Counted from the stretch's first letter, positions 48,564-60,885 are shown. The stretch is 64,000 nt of DNA from Acidianus infernus (GCF_009729545.1 NZ_WFIY01000004.1:62001-126000), one strand, 5' to 3'. The notes: generated by a model from the letters alone, not told the origin. Program-made: numbers and translations.

Positions 48564-49768
48564 ATCACATTTTCATATTTTTCAGCAATTTTTTCAGCCT
48601 TGCTGCTATACGCAATTATCGCCTTCTTTATTTCGCTCAATGACCTAATTATTGGCGAAACAGATGTTAATTTTTCAACTCTCTCCCCATCAAAGATATA
48701 AACAGCTTCTTCTTTCTCTTCATATGGTACATCGTTAAACTCGTGATATAGAAAAAGCCCTTGGCTCTTCTTCATATCTTCATAAATCTCGTCTTTAATT
48801 TCGTTAAATTTCTCTAAGCATTTACCAGTTATGTCGTATTTTATCCTTCTATATCCTTGTCTAAACATTATTGCGTTCTTAAATTCTTCCTTTACTTTAT
48901 CTAAATTAGAGTAAATTTCTATATCCAAAAGTTGTAAGAAGTCCTTAGGCTCTGTAGGAAGGCTAATAATATTCTTTTCAAGCATTTCCACCATTGCGTG
49001 AGATAATATAGCGTTATATACTCCAGTAACGCTATGAAAATATACATTCTCGAACATGTACATTCTAGAAAGTAAAAATTGCTCGACTATTGGAGTGGCT
49101 TTGCTATAAATTGCAAGTTTTCCATCTATAAAAACTAGAAATCTCTTTAGTCTTTCTATATCAAACCTACCGTAACTTACTCCAGCATAATACGAATCTC
49201 TTAATAAATAATCACTCCTATCAGCATCAACATAATTTGAAATTAGCGATAAAGCCAATTTTTCTTCATAAGTTCTAGGATTCTCCTTTAATACGTCTAT
49301 AATGAATTTTACAGGATCTGGATAAAATTCAGCGAATTCTTTATCGATTATGCTTCCTAATACGTTCTCTATTAAGTATATGCCATAATTTACGTGTGTT
49401 TTCTTACCTTCTTCTTTGACTTTTAATCCGTAAACTTGATTAGCTAATAATAGAAAATTCTCAAAAGTGTGAGAAAAGGCTACATGACCTATGTCATGAA
49501 GTAATCCCGTTAAAGCTATCATCTGTATAAGTCCTTCTTCATCTTTTAATCCGCTGTTAGAAATTACGTATCTAGCAAATTCCCTAGCTAAATGCATTAC
49601 ACCCAAGCTATGTTCAAATCTCGAATGTAACATACTAGGATAAACCATGTAAGCCATTGCAGTTTGTTTAATATACCTCAGCCTCTGAAAATATGGGTCA
49701 GAAATAATTTTATTCAACTTATCAGAGATTTCTATATATCCGTGTATTGGATCCCTTATTAGCTTCAT
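48536..49768 (-). CDS. HD-domain phosphohydrolase (dNTPase-like, COG1078)
   Basis: 410 residues. The N-terminus [20 protein letters not shown] is typical of this group. The HD metal site is [19 protein letters not shown] (near residue 48) and [18 protein letters not shown] (near 88), with [18 protein letters not shown] near 175 supplying the last ligands. Relatives include SAMHD1-like and bacterial dGTPase-type enzymes that hydrolyse deoxynucleotides; the archaeal substrate is not settled. It begins three bases after the methylthioadenosine phosphorylase gene, so the two are co-transcribed in nucleoside metabolism. Confidence 0.85.
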   Translation of the reverse strand: MKLIRDPIHGYIEISDKLNKIISDPYFQRLRYIKQTAMAYMVYPSMLHSRFEHSLGVMHLAREFARYVISNSGLKDEEGLIQMIALTGLLHDIGHVAFSHTFENFLLLANQVYGLKVKEEGKKTHVNYGIYLIENVLGSIIDKEFAEFYPDPVKFIIDVLKENPRTYEEKLALSLISNYVDADRSDYLLRDSYYAGVSYGRFDIERLKRFLVFIDGKLAIYSKATPIVEQFLLSRMYMFENVYFHSVTGVYNAILSHAMVEMLEKNIISLPTEPKDFLQLLDIEIYSNLDKVKEEFKNAIMFRQGYRRIKYDITGKCLEKFNEIKDEIYEDMKKSQGLFLYHEFNDVPYEEKEEAVYIFDGERVEKLTSVSPIIRSLSEIKKAIIAYSSKAEKIAEKYENVIQECKTLGP

Positions 49769-49770
49769 TT

Positions 49771-50511
<741 letters not shown>

Positions 50512-50538
50512 TTATCGGTTAAGACAATATAATTAGTA

Positions 50539-51069
50539 ATGATCAAATTTGCCAAAAGGGACAATAAAGGATTCTTTAATGATGTAGAGAGCGCTATAGA
50601 TATTGGTAGAATACATATTTCTCCATTTATTTCCGACGAGCTTTATATATACATAGAAGATAAGGATCTTTTAATGAATATTAGTTATTTTGATCTCATA
50701 GAAATTCTAAATTCTACAAGAATGTATAAGGTGGATATGATTAAAAGAAATACTAGATATGATAAAATTGGAATAATAATTAACCAAGATTATCTAGGCG
50801 GAATTAGTGTATGCACTATAATGGATTGGGGAACGCAAAAGATAGTAAGCAGTGTAAATAATGAAAAAATTAGATTAGATCATGGTCCAGATTGCGAATA
50901 TAATGATTGCGTATATATTGCTTTATTTAACTTTTTTAATGAGCTATACTATTTAAAAATAAGAATAACAGAAACAGATATACAACCATCACTTTTTAAG
51001 GTCGATCTATTAAACTTTATTAACGAAATAGTTTTTTATGAGCTACGTCAAAAATTTAAACTGATTTAA
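50539..51069 (+). CDS. Hypothetical protein, 176 aa
   Basis: A soluble mixed alpha/beta protein with an acidic, Cys-containing segment LDHGPDCEYNDCVYIALF near residue 114 that could bind a metal. The remainder is rich in Ile/Asn/Asp, and I recognise no family. It is divergent from the MTA phosphorylase gene (57-base gap) and precedes the AbrB-like gene. Confidence 0.55.
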   Translation: MIKFAKRDNKGFFNDVESAIDIGRIHISPFISDELYIYIEDKDLLMNISYFDLIEILNSTRMYKVDMIKRNTRYDKIGIIINQDYLGGISVCTIMDWGTQKIVSSVNNEKIRLDHGPDCEYNDCVYIALFNFFNELYYLKIRITETDIQPSLFKVDLLNFINEIVFYELRQKFKLI

Positions 51070-51146
51070 AGAAATTTAAATTTAATGAAAGATTTAAAAA
51101 GATGATATGCAAAAGTTTTAAAAAGAGTAAGAAAAGATTCTATCTT

Positions 51147-51344
51147 ATGAAAGAGAGAGAAGTTGAAGCAAAAAGATTAGTTGGCAAAAAACTAGTTAGG
51201 GGCAAAGTCTACGAATATGAATACTATACACTACCACTAAATCTATACATACCAAAGTCCATGGTAGAGAAATTCGGTACAAAATACTTGCTGGAAGTAG
51301 ATGAGGACAACGGAACTATAACAATAAAACCCAGAGGGCAATAA
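51147..51344 (+). CDS. AbrB-like (swapped-hairpin) DNA-binding protein
   Basis: 65 residues from ATG 51147; the frame also has an ATG at 51102 that adds a basic tail. The C-terminal part, TLPLNLYIPKSMVEKFGTKY followed by LLEVDEDNGTITIKP, has the strand-helix-strand pattern of AbrB/SpoVT swapped-hairpin domains, which act as transition-state regulators or as antitoxins. No toxin gene lies next to it, so a regulator is more likely. Confidence 0.65.
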   Translation: MKEREVEAKRLVGKKLVRGKVYEYEYYTLPLNLYIPKSMVEKFGTKYLLEVDEDNGTITIKPRGQ

Positions 51345-51347
51345 AAA

Positions 51348-52196
51348 TTAGGAAAAAATTAAATCTTTTATTTCAAATGGAGTTTTAGCCACTTTAATAC
51401 CTGCTTCCTTAAATGCATTTACCTTGCTCTCATAAGTGCCTAATCCCATGTATACTACAGCGCCTGCATGCCCCATCCTTTTTTCCTTAGGTGCAGTTAA
51501 ACCAGCAATATAAGCTACTATATTTTTAGATATCTTTCCTTCTTTCTTCATTTTAGCTACTTCTTCCTCCATTGTACCTCCTATTTCACCTATTATCACA
51601 ATCTCCTCAGTATCTTTATCCTCATCAAACATTTTCACTATATCCTGCATTTTAGTTCCTATTATAGGATCTCCTCCTATTCCAATCACAGTGGACTGAC
51701 CAAAATCTTTCAAAATTTCGGCAACTTCATAAGTAAGCGTACCAGAACGAGAAACTATTCCAATCTTACCTTTTTTAAAAGCTCGTGAAGGCATTATGCC
51801 AAGTAATGACTCCCCAGGAACTATTATTCCAGGACAATTAGGACCTATTATCTTGACTCCCTTCTTCTCGGCATAATGCACAACCTTTGCCATATCTAAA
51901 ACTGGAATATGCTCAGTAATTACTACTATTAACGGAATACCACCGTCTATTGCTTCATAAATGGCATCTACAGCGAATTTTGCAGGAACAAAAATTATGC
52001 TAGCGTCTATTTCATGCTCTTGCATAGCCTCTTTTACTGTATCATAAACAGGGACACCGTAAACTTGAGAGCCTCCTTTACCTGGAGTAACACCAGCAAC
52101 TATCTTAGTACCATATTCAAGCATTAATTTCGTATGGAATGATCCTTCTTTTCCAGTAATTCCTTGAACAAGAACCTTAGTGTTCTTATTTATCAG
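51348..52196 (-). CDS. sucD: Succinyl-CoA synthetase alpha subunit, probable CTG start
   Basis: From a CTG at 52196 the protein is 282 residues and begins [20 protein letters not shown], the CoA-binding Rossmann start of every SucD. An ATG at 52124 would remove the first 24 residues and destroy this fold. No ATG, GTG or TTG is in frame upstream. The CTG overlaps the TGA of sucC (CTGA), exactly where ATGA would be expected, so a single base change has altered the start codon. Later motifs are the CoA-site [12 protein letters not shown] near residue 120 and the phosphorylated His in [14 protein letters not shown] near 240. It acts in the TCA cycle with sucC. Confidence 0.85.
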   Translation of the reverse strand: MINKNTKVLVQGITGKEGSFHTKLMLEYGTKIVAGVTPGKGGSQVYGVPVYDTVKEAMQEHEIDASIIFVPAKFAVDAIYEAIDGGIPLIVVITEHIPVLDMAKVVHYAEKKGVKIIGPNCPGIIVPGESLLGIMPSRAFKKGKIGIVSRSGTLTYEVAEILKDFGQSTVIGIGGDPIIGTKMQDIVKMFDEDKDTEEIVIIGEIGGTMEEEVAKMKKEGKISKNIVAYIAGLTAPKEKRMGHAGAVVYMGLGTYESKVNAFKEAGIKVAKTPFEIKDLIFS

Positions 52197-53200
52197 CGTA
52201 GTGCATCCCTCACTGCATCTATTGGATTTTCATAAAAATTAATTCCATGTTCCTTAAGGATTTTCCAACCTTCTTCCTCATTAGTTCCTACTAATCTAAC
52301 AAATATTGGCTTCTTTATCACATCATACGCCTCAACAATTCCCAATGCGACTTCATCACACCTAGTTATACCGCCATAGATATTTACAAGGATTTTCTTC
52401 ACCTTGGGATTTGACCCAACTTTTATAACACAATATCTAACTCTTTCCCTATCTGCTCCTCCTCCTACGTCCATGAAATCTGCAGGGTTTCCTCCCATTA
52501 GTTTTACCATATCCATTGTGGCCATAGTTAAACCTGCTCCATTGCCGATTATTCCTATATCGCCATCAAGTTCTACATAACTATCTGGAGAGTATTCTCT
52601 ACCAATTTCCTTTAGAAAATCTTGGTGTTTATAAAGGGCATTATCCTCTAAGATTACTTTAGAATCAAGAGCTATTACGCCGTTATCAGTTACAGCCAAT
52701 GGATTAATTTCTACCAGCTCAGCGTCGAACTCTGTAAAAATCTTATATAAACCTTGAATTACTTGAGATAAACCTTTTACACCTAAATACTTCTCTATCT
52801 CTATTATATCATATCCCCTAGGTCCCCTTTCTATCGGAATTATAAACTTCTTTACGTTCCCAGAACTTTCAATATCAATTCCACCGTGAGGTGAAGCTAT
52901 CAGCATAGGTTCGGCAGAATCTCTATCAAGAATCATGGAAAGATAAACCTCTCTATCGTGAGGAATATATTCCTCAACCAGAAATTTATTTATGCCTAGT
53001 TTTCTCATCTCTTGTATTGTAGAGTTAACATCATCAGTTACCTTAACAAGTCCTCTTTTTCCTCTTCCACCTTCTAGGAGTTGAGCTTTAACAACAGCTT
53101 TGCCTTTCCAATCTATATTACCTTCAGTTACTATTCCGCGAGGTATTTTTATTCCTACTTTAGAAAATAGAAGCTTTCCTTCATATTCATAAAGTTTCAT
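52193..53200 (-). CDS. sucC: Succinyl-CoA synthetase beta subunit
   Basis: 335 residues: an ATP-grasp domain ([20 protein letters not shown] near residue 30, [20 protein letters not shown] near 83, [19 protein letters not shown] near 160) and the C-terminal ligase domain with [19 protein letters not shown] near 213 and [14 protein letters not shown] near 272. It makes succinyl-CoA or the reverse, coupled to nucleotide phosphorylation. It overlaps the glycosylase gene upstream by 14 bases and sucD downstream by four. Confidence 0.93.
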   Translation of the reverse strand: MKLYEYEGKLLFSKVGIKIPRGIVTEGNIDWKGKAVVKAQLLEGGRGKRGLVKVTDDVNSTIQEMRKLGINKFLVEEYIPHDREVYLSMILDRDSAEPMLIASPHGGIDIESSGNVKKFIIPIERGPRGYDIIEIEKYLGVKGLSQVIQGLYKIFTEFDAELVEINPLAVTDNGVIALDSKVILEDNALYKHQDFLKEIGREYSPDSYVELDGDIGIIGNGAGLTMATMDMVKLMGGNPADFMDVGGGADRERVRYCVIKVGSNPKVKKILVNIYGGITRCDEVALGIVEAYDVIKKPIFVRLVGTNEEEGWKILKEHGINFYENPIDAVRDALR

Positions 53201-53864
53201 TATATTTACTTCTGCATAAAGGTTTAAGAATGCATTTATCGCATTTAGGCTTATTTAGATAGCAAAAGGCTTTGCCTATAGAAACTACTCCAGCATGGAA
53301 GAGTTTATATAGAAAAAGATCCTTCTTTAGGTTCTCCTCAACATAATTCTTTGCCTCTTTTTTACTCATTTTCTTATTTAAAACTCTTGAAAGAACTCTC
53401 CTCAAGTACTCAGACTGAGGAAAAACTAGCTGATTATTTGCAAAAAGTAATAAAGAGTCTGCAGTCTCTTCTCCTATACCTTCAATTTCTAGTATTTTAT
53501 CTCTATTTTCTACTGTTAAAAAATTTTTTAGTCCACCATTTTCACTTACAATTTCACTAAAATTCTTAAGTCTTCTAGCTTTAGTTTTATAGAAATTAAC
53601 GCTGCGAATCTGATCTTCCAAAACAGACAAAGGAAGTTCTGCTATTTTATCAATATAATTTAACCCTTTTCTTCTTAAGTTCTCGATAACCTTGGCTACC
53701 GTTTCCCATTTAGTCATTTGAACTAAAAATGCTGAAATGGCTATTTCATCAGCGGATTTTAATCCGCCCCACCATTCAAAGGAATAAGGATCAGAAACTA
53801 TCCAACCCATTTTCTTTAAAAATTCCCTATTTTCGTCTATTATTTTTAATATTTCATGTATCAT
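53187..53864 (-). CDS. Endonuclease III-family (HhH-GPD) protein lacking catalytic residues
   Basis: 225 residues with the HhH-GPD fold and a complete 4Fe-4S site, C-x6-C-x2-C-x5-C ([17 protein letters not shown] near residue 202). The helix-hairpin-helix reads [14 protein letters not shown]: the Lys of bifunctional endonuclease III (GVGRKTA) is Glu, as in monofunctional MagIII-like glycosylases. However, the catalytic Asp expected in PVDAYxRRV is also absent; the sequence is [14 protein letters not shown]. The protein may bind damaged DNA without cutting, or use another residue. It overlaps the glycosyltransferase gene upstream by 11 bases and sucC downstream by 14. Confidence 0.8.
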   Translation of the reverse strand: MIHEILKIIDENREFLKKMGWIVSDPYSFEWWGGLKSADEIAISAFLVQMTKWETVAKVIENLRRKGLNYIDKIAELPLSVLEDQIRSVNFYKTKARRLKNFSEIVSENGGLKNFLTVENRDKILEIEGIGEETADSLLLFANNQLVFPQSEYLRRVLSRVLNKKMSKKEAKNYVEENLKKDLFLYKLFHAGVVSIGKAFCYLNKPKCDKCILKPLCRSKYNETL

Positions 53865-54795
53865 TCAACACCACGCTTACAAGCCTCTCCGTACCTGGAG
53901 AATACACCTTTGGTGGCTTAGGATTCTCAATATATTTTAAAATTTCGTCTTTAGTAGACCAATTGGAAGGATCATCAAGAAACATTGCCCCCAAAATTTC
54001 TGCATATAATTTACTATCCTCAAATGTAGCAGCGTATTTCCAGTCCTTATTGTACACTATAATTGTAGGTTTTTTGTACATTACAACAGCCTCCATAGCT
54101 GTTTTACCTTGATGAGTTATTACTAATTTGGCTTTAGCTATGTACTTTTCAATATCCGGATCAAAGGAAAAAACTTTCCAACCTTTTTTATTGTATTTTT
54201 TATTTACTTTCCCTGTTTGTAGGACTACATTATCTATATTTAAGGAATATAAAATATCAAAAAGTCTCTCAAAGCCTTCACTTCCAGTAGTAACTAATAT
54301 GTATCCTTCATCTGAAGAACTATATTTAGGCTTCTCGACTATAGGCCCGACAACTATTCCGTTCTTGTATAGCTTCTCCTGTTCCTTCCAGTGCAGAAAT
54401 ACATGCTTTGAGTACTTTGATATTATACTTACAGCCTTTCCTCTAGTCACTATCCTATCTTGACTTTCAATAACGTAAATCTCTGAAGATTTAATAAACT
54501 GGAAGAAAGAGGGAAAAATTGAATGATTAGAGCCGGTAGCTATAACCTTCTTATATTTCCTTATCTTCATACTATGAATCATTGATAATAAAAAAGAGGA
54601 CAAAGAAAGGTTTCCAGATGGAGACCTAAATTTCTCAACCTCATAGATTTTATCTGCGAATTGGGAAATCATCTTTTTACTCATTTCGTCTCCTTTAGGT
54701 ATAACAAAGTCAGCCTTGTACGGTAGATACTCTGCTATTGCCCTTGCGAAACCAGTATGCCCTCCTCCACTAGCAATTATTAATATATCACTCAT
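53854..54795 (-). CDS. Alg13/Alg14-like (MurG-fold) glycosyltransferase
   Basis: 313 residues with two Rossmann-like halves. The N-terminal half ([20 protein letters not shown] near residue 4, [18 protein letters not shown] near 83) is like Alg14. The C-terminal half ([20 protein letters not shown] near 162, [20 protein letters not shown] near 225) has the UDP-sugar-binding pattern of Alg13/MurG. It probably adds GlcNAc to a lipid-linked sugar in N-glycan synthesis at the cytoplasmic face of the membrane. Fusion of the two halves is common in prokaryotes. Confidence 0.75.
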   Translation of the reverse strand: MSDILIIASGGGHTGFARAIAEYLPYKADFVIPKGDEMSKKMISQFADKIYEVEKFRSPSGNLSLSSFLLSMIHSMKIRKYKKVIATGSNHSIFPSFFQFIKSSEIYVIESQDRIVTRGKAVSIISKYSKHVFLHWKEQEKLYKNGIVVGPIVEKPKYSSSDEGYILVTTGSEGFERLFDILYSLNIDNVVLQTGKVNKKYNKKGWKVFSFDPDIEKYIAKAKLVITHQGKTAMEAVVMYKKPTIIVYNKDWKYAATFEDSKLYAEILGAMFLDDPSNWSTKDEILKYIENPKPPKVYSPGTERLVSVVLNDT

Positions 54796-54836
54796 TTGAT
54801 AAAAGCATTATAATCCCTTTAATAATAAAGCCTACT

Positions 54837-56465
54837 ATGGAAGAGTACAAAGGAGTTTGGCTAAAAGGAGGAATAATATTAGCATTCAATCTTTTAGCTG
54901 ATGGTAAGAAGGCAGTTGCTGTAGGTTTAGGAGAAAGAGACTTCTACGTAGATGTTGAAATGGATAGTTCAATGACTTTAGCTGAAGCAAAAAAATACGC
55001 AAAAGAAGGAAATTACGAAATAAAAATTGAGGGAAAGAAAGCAAAAGCGGGAAATTATGAAGTTTCTTTAGAAAGCAACGTGACCCCTTCTGGAAACCCC
55101 AAGTATTTTGAAATTTTAAACATCTCAGTTCATCACCCAACTCCAGACAAACAGTACGTTAGAATAAGAGGAGTAGCTTTCGAAACTGAAGAGCAACTTA
55201 AAGATTACATGAATTGGCTAGAGAAGGCATCTGAAACCGATCATAGAATTTTAGGAGAAAAAATGGATTTATTTAGCTTCCCTGAAGAAGCGGGACCTGG
55301 TCTAGTCCTATATCATCCTAAAGGTCAGATAATTAGAAATGAATTAATTGAGTATATGAGGGAAATAAACGCCTCAATGGGATACCAAGAAGTATATACT
55401 ACGCACGTTTACAGAACGATTTTATGGAAAATAAGTGGACATTATGAAATGTATAAGGATAAAATGCTAATCTTTACTCACGATGATGAAGAGCTAGGAA
55501 TAAAACCAATGAATTGTCCTGCTCACATATTAATTTATAAATCAAGAACCAGAAGTTATAAAGATCTTCCAATTAGGTTCTCAGAATTTGGAAATGTTTA
55601 TAGATGGGAGCAAAAAGGTGAATTATACGGTTTATTAAGAGTTAGGGGGTTCACCCAAGACGATGGGCACGTCTTTCTAAGAGAAGATCAGCTAGAAAAT
55701 GAGGTTAAGATGCTGATTAGTAAAACGTTGGAAGTATTAGCGAAATTTGGATTTAAAGGAGATGATGTAAGAATCAATTTGTCCACAAGGCCGGATGAGA
55801 GCATAGGTACTGATGAACAATGGGAAAAGGCAACTAATGCTTTAGTTAATGCATTGCGTTCTCTCAATTTGAAATATCAAGTAAAAGAGAAAGAAGGAGC
55901 GTTTTATGGACCTAAAATAGACTTTGATATAAGAGATAGTTTAGGAAGATGGTGGCAATTATCTACGATTCAAGTAGACTTCAACTTACCTGAAAGATTT
56001 AAACTAGAGTACGTAGATAAGGATGGAAATAAGAAAAGGCCAGTAATGGTTCATAGAGCAATATACGGTTCAATAGATAGGTTTTTAGCAATACTTCTAG
56101 AGCACTTTAAAGGAAAATTACCCACGTGGTTGTCACCAGTTCAAGTCAGAATATTACCAATTAATCCAGAAGTTAGAGAATATGCAGAAAAAGTCTTATT
56201 TAAGCTAGTCTCTGTAAAAATTAGGGCAGAAATAGATTCGGAGGAGGAAACTCTCTCAAAGAGAATTAAAAGAGCATATGACGATGGAGTTCCTTACATT
56301 TTAATAGTAGGTAAAAAAGAAGCAGAAAGTAATTCAGTAACAATTAGAGCCAGAGGTAATATAGAAGTAAAAGGAGTGCCTTTAGATAAATGCGTGGATG
56401 CAATATTAAAAGAAATACAAAATAGAGATCTAACAAATACTGCCATAGAGAAGGTAAAGCAATGA
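54837..56465 (+). CDS. thrS: Threonyl-tRNA synthetase, catalytic type without editing domain
   Basis: 542 residues. Class II motifs: [14 protein letters not shown] near residue 220 (Zn-binding Cys), motif 2 [17 protein letters not shown] near 243, the insert [10 protein letters not shown] near 267 and motif 3 [17 protein letters not shown] near 400. The anticodon-binding domain covers ~430-530. The first ~140 residues do not show the DTD-like editing module of euryarchaeal enzymes, nor the N2 module of bacterial ones. Sulfolobales are known to use such a catalytic protein with a separate editing protein. It overlaps the MGMT gene by four bases. Confidence 0.92.
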   Translation: MEEYKGVWLKGGIILAFNLLADGKKAVAVGLGERDFYVDVEMDSSMTLAEAKKYAKEGNYEIKIEGKKAKAGNYEVSLESNVTPSGNPKYFEILNISVHHPTPDKQYVRIRGVAFETEEQLKDYMNWLEKASETDHRILGEKMDLFSFPEEAGPGLVLYHPKGQIIRNELIEYMREINASMGYQEVYTTHVYRTILWKISGHYEMYKDKMLIFTHDDEELGIKPMNCPAHILIYKSRTRSYKDLPIRFSEFGNVYRWEQKGELYGLLRVRGFTQDDGHVFLREDQLENEVKMLISKTLEVLAKFGFKGDDVRINLSTRPDESIGTDEQWEKATNALVNALRSLNLKYQVKEKEGAFYGPKIDFDIRDSLGRWWQLSTIQVDFNLPERFKLEYVDKDGNKKRPVMVHRAIYGSIDRFLAILLEHFKGKLPTWLSPVQVRILPINPEVREYAEKVLFKLVSVKIRAEIDSEEETLSKRIKRAYDDGVPYILIVGKKEAESNSVTIRARGNIEVKGVPLDKCVDAILKEIQNRDLTNTAIEKVKQ

Positions 56466-56911
56466 TTGTTTATGGCTTATATAAAAGCCCTTTAGGAGAT
56501 ATTACTGTAGCTAAAAGTGAAAAAGGATTTGTTATGTTAGATTTTTGTAATTGTGTGGAGAAGAATTCTTTAGATAATGACGCTTTCTCAGATTTTTTTG
56601 AAAAATTAGATAAATATTTTGAAGGAAAGGAAGTAGACTTAAGAGAACCATTAGATATTAATGTTAATCCGTTTAGGTTAAGCGTATTTAAGGAAGTTAT
56701 GAAGATACCTTGGGGTAAAACTAAAACCTATGGAGAAATTGCTAAAATCTTAGGTACATCTCCTAGAGCTGTGGGAATTGCGCTATCTAAAAATCCAGTT
56801 CTCTTAATTATACCTTGTCACAGGGTAATTTCTGAGAAAGGATTAGGAGGTTATTCAAGAGGAATAGAAATAAAGAAAAAGCTTTTAGAACTTGAAGGAA
56901 TAAAAATATGA
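56462..56911 (+). CDS. ogt: Methylated-DNA-protein-cysteine methyltransferase
   Basis: 149 residues. The active-site motif [18 protein letters not shown] (near residue 117) contains the acceptor Cys that takes the methyl group from O6-methylguanine in a suicide reaction. The DNA-binding helix-turn-helix is [20 protein letters not shown] near 90. The size fits the archaeal single-copy enzymes studied in Sulfolobus. It is coupled to thrS through an ATGA overlap. Confidence 0.95.
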   Translation: MIVYGLYKSPLGDITVAKSEKGFVMLDFCNCVEKNSLDNDAFSDFFEKLDKYFEGKEVDLREPLDINVNPFRLSVFKEVMKIPWGKTKTYGEIAKILGTSPRAVGIALSKNPVLLIIPCHRVISEKGLGGYSRGIEIKKKLLELEGIKI

Positions 56912-56987
56912 TTTATCGATTTTTTCATTAACAATAGTTTAAATGTATAGCGAAAAAACTTAAATAATTCCCTTTCTATGTAGTATT

Positions 56988-57677
56988 ATGAAAGCCGTTA
57001 TTTTAGCTGGCGGTTACGGTAAAAGATTAAGACCATTAACTGATGATAAACCTAAGCCTTTAATAGAAATAGCAGGAAAACCAATTTTAGAATGGCAAAT
57101 TTTATGGCTCAAAAGTTTTGGAATATCTTCCTTCATTATCCTTGCAGGATATAAAAAAGAAGTCTTAGTTGAATGGGTTACTAAAAATAAAACTAGGTTA
57201 GGGATTGAATGCCTATTTAGCATGGAAGAAGAACCTTTAGGTACTGGAGGTGCAATATATCAAGTTAAATCTTTCCTAAATGAGGACTTTATTGCAGTAA
57301 ACGGAGATATTCTTACAAACCTGGATATAAGGGAATTAAAGCAAGTAGATGAAAATGCTATAGCATCAATTTCTCTCGTACCCTTAAGAAGTCCCTATGG
57401 TGTAGTACAAACAGAAGATGATAAAATTATAAAATTCGTGGAAAAACCCGTATTGAAAGATTACTGGATTAATGCAGGAGTATATTTCTTAAAACCTACC
57501 ATATTCGAATATCTGCCCGAAAAAGGCGACATAGAAAGAATAACTTTCCCTACATTAGCAGAAAAAGGATTGCTTAGAGGTAAAAAATTCGAGAATGTGT
57601 ATTGGAGATCAATAGACTCCGTAAAAGACGTTGAAGAAGCTTCTAATGAAATTCCTCAAGTATTCAATTTTGAATGA
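56988..57677 (+). CDS. NDP-sugar nucleotidyltransferase
   Basis: 229 residues with the signature [20 protein letters not shown] (residues 5-24), [17 protein letters not shown] near 81, [11 protein letters not shown] near 100 and [11 protein letters not shown] near 160. These are features of glucose-1-phosphate thymidylyltransferases and mannose-1-phosphate guanylyltransferases. There is no C-terminal left-handed beta-helix, so it is the short form. It provides activated sugars for glycans. The base and sugar used cannot be fixed from the sequence. Confidence 0.85.
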   Translation: MKAVILAGGYGKRLRPLTDDKPKPLIEIAGKPILEWQILWLKSFGISSFIILAGYKKEVLVEWVTKNKTRLGIECLFSMEEEPLGTGGAIYQVKSFLNEDFIAVNGDILTNLDIRELKQVDENAIASISLVPLRSPYGVVQTEDDKIIKFVEKPVLKDYWINAGVYFLKPTIFEYLPEKGDIERITFPTLAEKGLLRGKKFENVYWRSIDSVKDVEEASNEIPQVFNFE

Positions 57678-57849
57678 TTTCTACGCCACCGTCATCACTA
57701 TAATAATCTCTTATAACCTTATCTATTCCCTTATTCTTTATTTCTTTTAGTAAGATCTTGAATTTCTCATCCAGTATTTCAGCACAATCTTCTGGCATCT
57801 TTTCTTCCAATATACCTATTATAAGTCTTATCTTTTCTATCTCATTCAT
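57664..57849 (-). CDS. Small acidic hypothetical protein, 61 aa
   Basis: A helical Glu/Lys/Ile-rich protein ([20 protein letters not shown]...[10 protein letters not shown]), convergent with the nucleotidyltransferase gene with a 14-base overlap. The family is not recognised; composition and ATG start support a real gene. Confidence 0.55.
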   Translation of the reverse strand: MNEIEKIRLIIGILEEKMPEDCAEILDEKFKILLKEIKNKGIDKVIRDYYSDDGGVEIIQN

Positions 57850-57929
57850 ATAAGGATAGAGAGTTAATAACCACGAGTGAGTGTAAGATAAAAGTAAAAT
57901 TTATCAACTATAAAATAGAGTTAAAAAGT

Positions 57930-58018
<89 letters not shown>

Positions 58019-58062
58019 TTATCACTAAGAAATCTTTTATTTCCAAATACTACCTTTGCCCT

Positions 58063-59454
58063 ATGTGCAGTGTTTCTGGAGCTTTAATACTTAACCCTAA
58101 AAATTATGACAAAATAGAAAGAAAATTTGCAGAAATCTTAAAAAACGCTGAAGATAGAGGAAGAGACAGTTTCGGTATAATTGTAGTCCAATCCGATGGA
58201 ACTACTAAGTCAGTAAAATCCTTAGGAAGACCTTCAGAACAAGAAGAGAAACTTTACGGTATTCTAGACGAAAAAAGCAGAGTAATAATAGCTAATAATA
58301 GAGCAGAACCTACCACAGAGTTCGTTAATAAAAAAACAGAAAAAGATATACAACCATTTGAAGGAGAAAGATTCATAGTTACTCATAATGGTATTATTGC
58401 TAACGATAAAGAGCTTGAAAAGAAATTTGGCGTAAAGAGAGAGAGTAATATAGATACTGCAGTTATACCTCCCATTTTAGATAAGTTTTGGAAGGGTGAT
58501 TTGCCTACATTGAAAGATTTACTTTCAGAAATTAGAGGAAGTTTCGCTTTTATTATAGCTGATAAGAAAAACCCAAATAAAATTTATGTTGCACAGAATT
58601 TTAAGCCGGTTTATATGATGTATGATTACGAATTGGGAGCAATATTCTTTACATCCCTTGACGATTACTTTTCTCAAAGCCCATTAGATAAGGTGAATAT
58701 AACAAAACTTGAACCGTATTCTATAGTATCAGTTGATTCTAGTTTAAAAATTGAAAAGATTGACCTTATAAAGTCAAAAGATAAGAAGAAAGTACTTGTA
58801 ATAGCTAGCGGAGGATTAGATTCTACAGTAGCAGCGACTTACTTACTTAGGCAGGGACATGAAATAACGCTTTTGCATTTCAATTATAGGCATAAAGCAG
58901 AAGAAAAGGAAAGAGAAGCTATAAGAAAAATTTCTGAATATCTACAAGTTCCGTATATAGAAATAGATACTGATTTGTTCAAAATAATAGGGCACACAAC
59001 ATTATTAAAAGGTGGTGGAGAAATAGTCAAAGAGAGGCAAGGAGAAGAAGGAGCAGAATTTGCCCATGAATGGGTACCTGCCAGAAATCTCATATTCTTT
59101 TCAGTTGCCTTAGCTATAGCAGAGGCATACGGTTTTGATGCAATAGCCTCTGGAATTAATCTAGAGGAAGCTGGAGCTTATCCAGATAATGAAATGGAAT
59201 TTGTAAGACTGTTTTCTAAACTATCACCTTATGCTACTGGACCTAATAAAAAGATAGAGGTCATGATGCCGGTAGGTAATTTAGTTAAGCATGAAATAGT
59301 GAAACTTGGAGTAGAAATAGGTGCACCTTTACACTTAACTTGGAGCTGTTATGAAGGAGGAGAAAAGCATTGCGGAAAATGTGGACCTTGCTACATGAGG
59401 AAAATGGCCTTTAAGATTAATGGATTGAAGGACCCAGTAGAATATGAAAATTAA
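58063..59454 (+). CDS. GAT-QueC archaeosine synthase
   Basis: 463 residues. The N-terminal class II amidotransferase starts [10 protein letters not shown], so Cys2 is the nucleophile, with [12 protein letters not shown] and [20 protein letters not shown] near residue 105. The C-terminal QueC-like PP-loop domain starts [20 protein letters not shown] near 245. The Zn site is [20 protein letters not shown] near 430. This GAT-QueC fusion is the crenarchaeal enzyme that turns preQ0 at position 15 of tRNA into archaeosine, using Gln-derived ammonia. Internal [19 protein letters not shown] matches QueC. It overlaps the convergent small gene by four bases. Confidence 0.92.
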   Translation: MCSVSGALILNPKNYDKIERKFAEILKNAEDRGRDSFGIIVVQSDGTTKSVKSLGRPSEQEEKLYGILDEKSRVIIANNRAEPTTEFVNKKTEKDIQPFEGERFIVTHNGIIANDKELEKKFGVKRESNIDTAVIPPILDKFWKGDLPTLKDLLSEIRGSFAFIIADKKNPNKIYVAQNFKPVYMMYDYELGAIFFTSLDDYFSQSPLDKVNITKLEPYSIVSVDSSLKIEKIDLIKSKDKKKVLVIASGGLDSTVAATYLLRQGHEITLLHFNYRHKAEEKEREAIRKISEYLQVPYIEIDTDLFKIIGHTTLLKGGGEIVKERQGEEGAEFAHEWVPARNLIFFSVALAIAEAYGFDAIASGINLEEAGAYPDNEMEFVRLFSKLSPYATGPNKKIEVMMPVGNLVKHEIVKLGVEIGAPLHLTWSCYEGGEKHCGKCGPCYMRKMAFKINGLKDPVEYEN

Positions 59455-59807
59455 ATAAAAGTATGAGGTTTAGACTCGGCATGAGGATTTCTTATCATGT
59501 TTAATATTAACTCATTTCCTTTACTTAATTTTTCTAGTAATGAGAGAGAAAGAACTCTGATTAATTCCCTCTTGCATCTTGTATTATCTTCAAGAACGGA
59601 AATTATCTGATCTCTAAATTTCGAATCAATTTGAGTAATCCACGATTCTTCCTTTAGCTCTCTAAGCTCTTTCTCTATTTCTGACGAAATTTTTATTATA
59701 TCTTCATTTGTATAATTGTTCTTTGCAAGCTCTACGAGATATTCTCCAGCCTCAAGAATTTTTCCATCGTTCAGATAGTTCACAACTTTAAGCAGATCTT
59801 CAAACAT
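59451..59807 (-). CDS. Hypothetical helical protein, 118 aa
   Basis: All-alpha, acidic and Lys-rich, with no motif that I recognise. It is convergent with the archaeosine synthase gene (four-base overlap). ATG start with a plausible AT-rich promoter upstream. Probably a Sulfolobales-specific protein. Confidence 0.55.
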   Translation of the reverse strand: MFEDLLKVVNYLNDGKILEAGEYLVELAKNNYTNEDIIKISSEIEKELRELKEESWITQIDSKFRDQIISVLEDNTRCKRELIRVLSLSLLEKLSKGNELILNMIRNPHAESKPHTFI

Positions 59808-59866
59808 AGTTATGTATAGTGTTACAAGGTTAAAAAATAAAGCTTTGAGTTAAGAAAAGAATAAAA

Positions 59867-60292
59867 TTATTTAACAACCATCACTGGAATCTTAGATTCT
59901 TGAACAACTCTTGAAGATACACTACCTAAAAGTATTCTCTTAAACCTTGATAATCCTCTACTACCCACTATTATAAGCTTTATATCATTCTTATTTGCAT
60001 ATTCTAGAATAGCCGTTGCTGGATCTCCGCTCAAAACCTCACCTACTGTCTTTACTCCATTTTGAGTAGCCTTCTTAACAGCCTCATCTATATCTTTCTT
60101 AGCTTTCTTTTCCATCTCTTCAATCGCAGAAAGAGGCGGAAGTACACCTACAGTTTCAAATATCGTTTCATCTACGGCTTCAACTACGTAGACTTCTGAG
60201 CTATATCTTTTTGCTAAATCTATTGCAACATCTAAAGCCTTTTTACTATGTTCAGATCCATCGTACGCAACTAATATTTTCTCAAACATCAC
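59867..60292 (-). CDS. Universal stress protein (UspA family)
   Basis: 141 residues with the UspA fold: [19 protein letters not shown] at the N-terminus (Asp near residue 11 contacts the nucleotide) and the ATP-binding end [20 protein letters not shown] near residue 105, matching G-x2-G-x9-G-(S/T). It is therefore the ATP-binding type. The role is stress adaptation, not known in detail. Confidence 0.92.
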   Translation of the reverse strand: MMFEKILVAYDGSEHSKKALDVAIDLAKRYSSEVYVVEAVDETIFETVGVLPPLSAIEEMEKKAKKDIDEAVKKATQNGVKTVGEVLSGDPATAILEYANKNDIKLIIVGSRGLSRFKRILLGSVSSRVVQESKIPVMVVK

Positions 60293-60326
60293 TTTTCTCT
60301 CTTAAGAGACAAATATAAATTATTTT

Positions 60327-60857
60327 CTATTTTCCAAAAATATACGATCTAACGTACCTCTTTAATTCAGACAGTTTATTTTTAGATAACACGCAAGAAG
60401 AAATTTCATCAATTTTTATCTTTTCTACATTACTAAGCAAAGATTTTTTAGCCTCAGCTTCAGCTCTTCCCTTTTCTGTTAATTTGAAATATTTATAACC
60501 TTCGGCATAGCCAGATCTAATCAAATAAAGTAAATGAGCCTCTATCCTAGGACTGTAAATAAAAATTCTCTTGTTCCATCTAAAATAAAAAAGGCAATCT
60601 TGCGTAATATATCTAGAAGACAAGTAATCACAAACTAAGAACGACATAACAAAAAACTGAATTTTACTCAATTCTTTATACGACAAGGAGGTTAAAATTA
60701 TGTCATCTACCGAGAAAGAATAATTTACTTCTTTCTCTTTTACTAATGTGTCATATTCTGCATTACACTTTTTCAAAATTAGATAAGTCGAAAGTAACGA
60801 TCCGTATTTCTCAGCTTCTTCAATTGCTTCGCCTAAAAGTTGCTTCAATCGCGACAT
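60327..60857 (-). CDS. Hypothetical protein with winged-helix features, ~176 aa
   Basis: The preferred start is ATG 60857 (MSRLKQLLGEAIEEAEKYG); a TTG at 60872 extends it by five residues. The segment around residues 95-135 (RIEAHLLYLIRSGYAEGYKY then FKLTEKGRAEAEAKK) looks like the second half of a winged helix, but the N-terminal part is unusual and Cys-containing. It may be a divergent regulator; the function is unknown. It lies just downstream of the GT4 gene on the same strand. Confidence 0.55.
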   Translation of the reverse strand: MSRLKQLLGEAIEEAEKYGSLLSTYLILKKCNAEYDTLVKEKEVNYSFSVDDIILTSLSYKELSKIQFFVMSFLVCDYLSSRYITQDCLFYFRWNKRIFIYSPRIEAHLLYLIRSGYAEGYKYFKLTEKGRAEAEAKKSLLSNVEKIKIDEISSCVLSKNKLSELKRYVRSYIFGK

Positions 60858-60885
60858 TAATAGAATGTGCAAAATCTAGTTTAAA

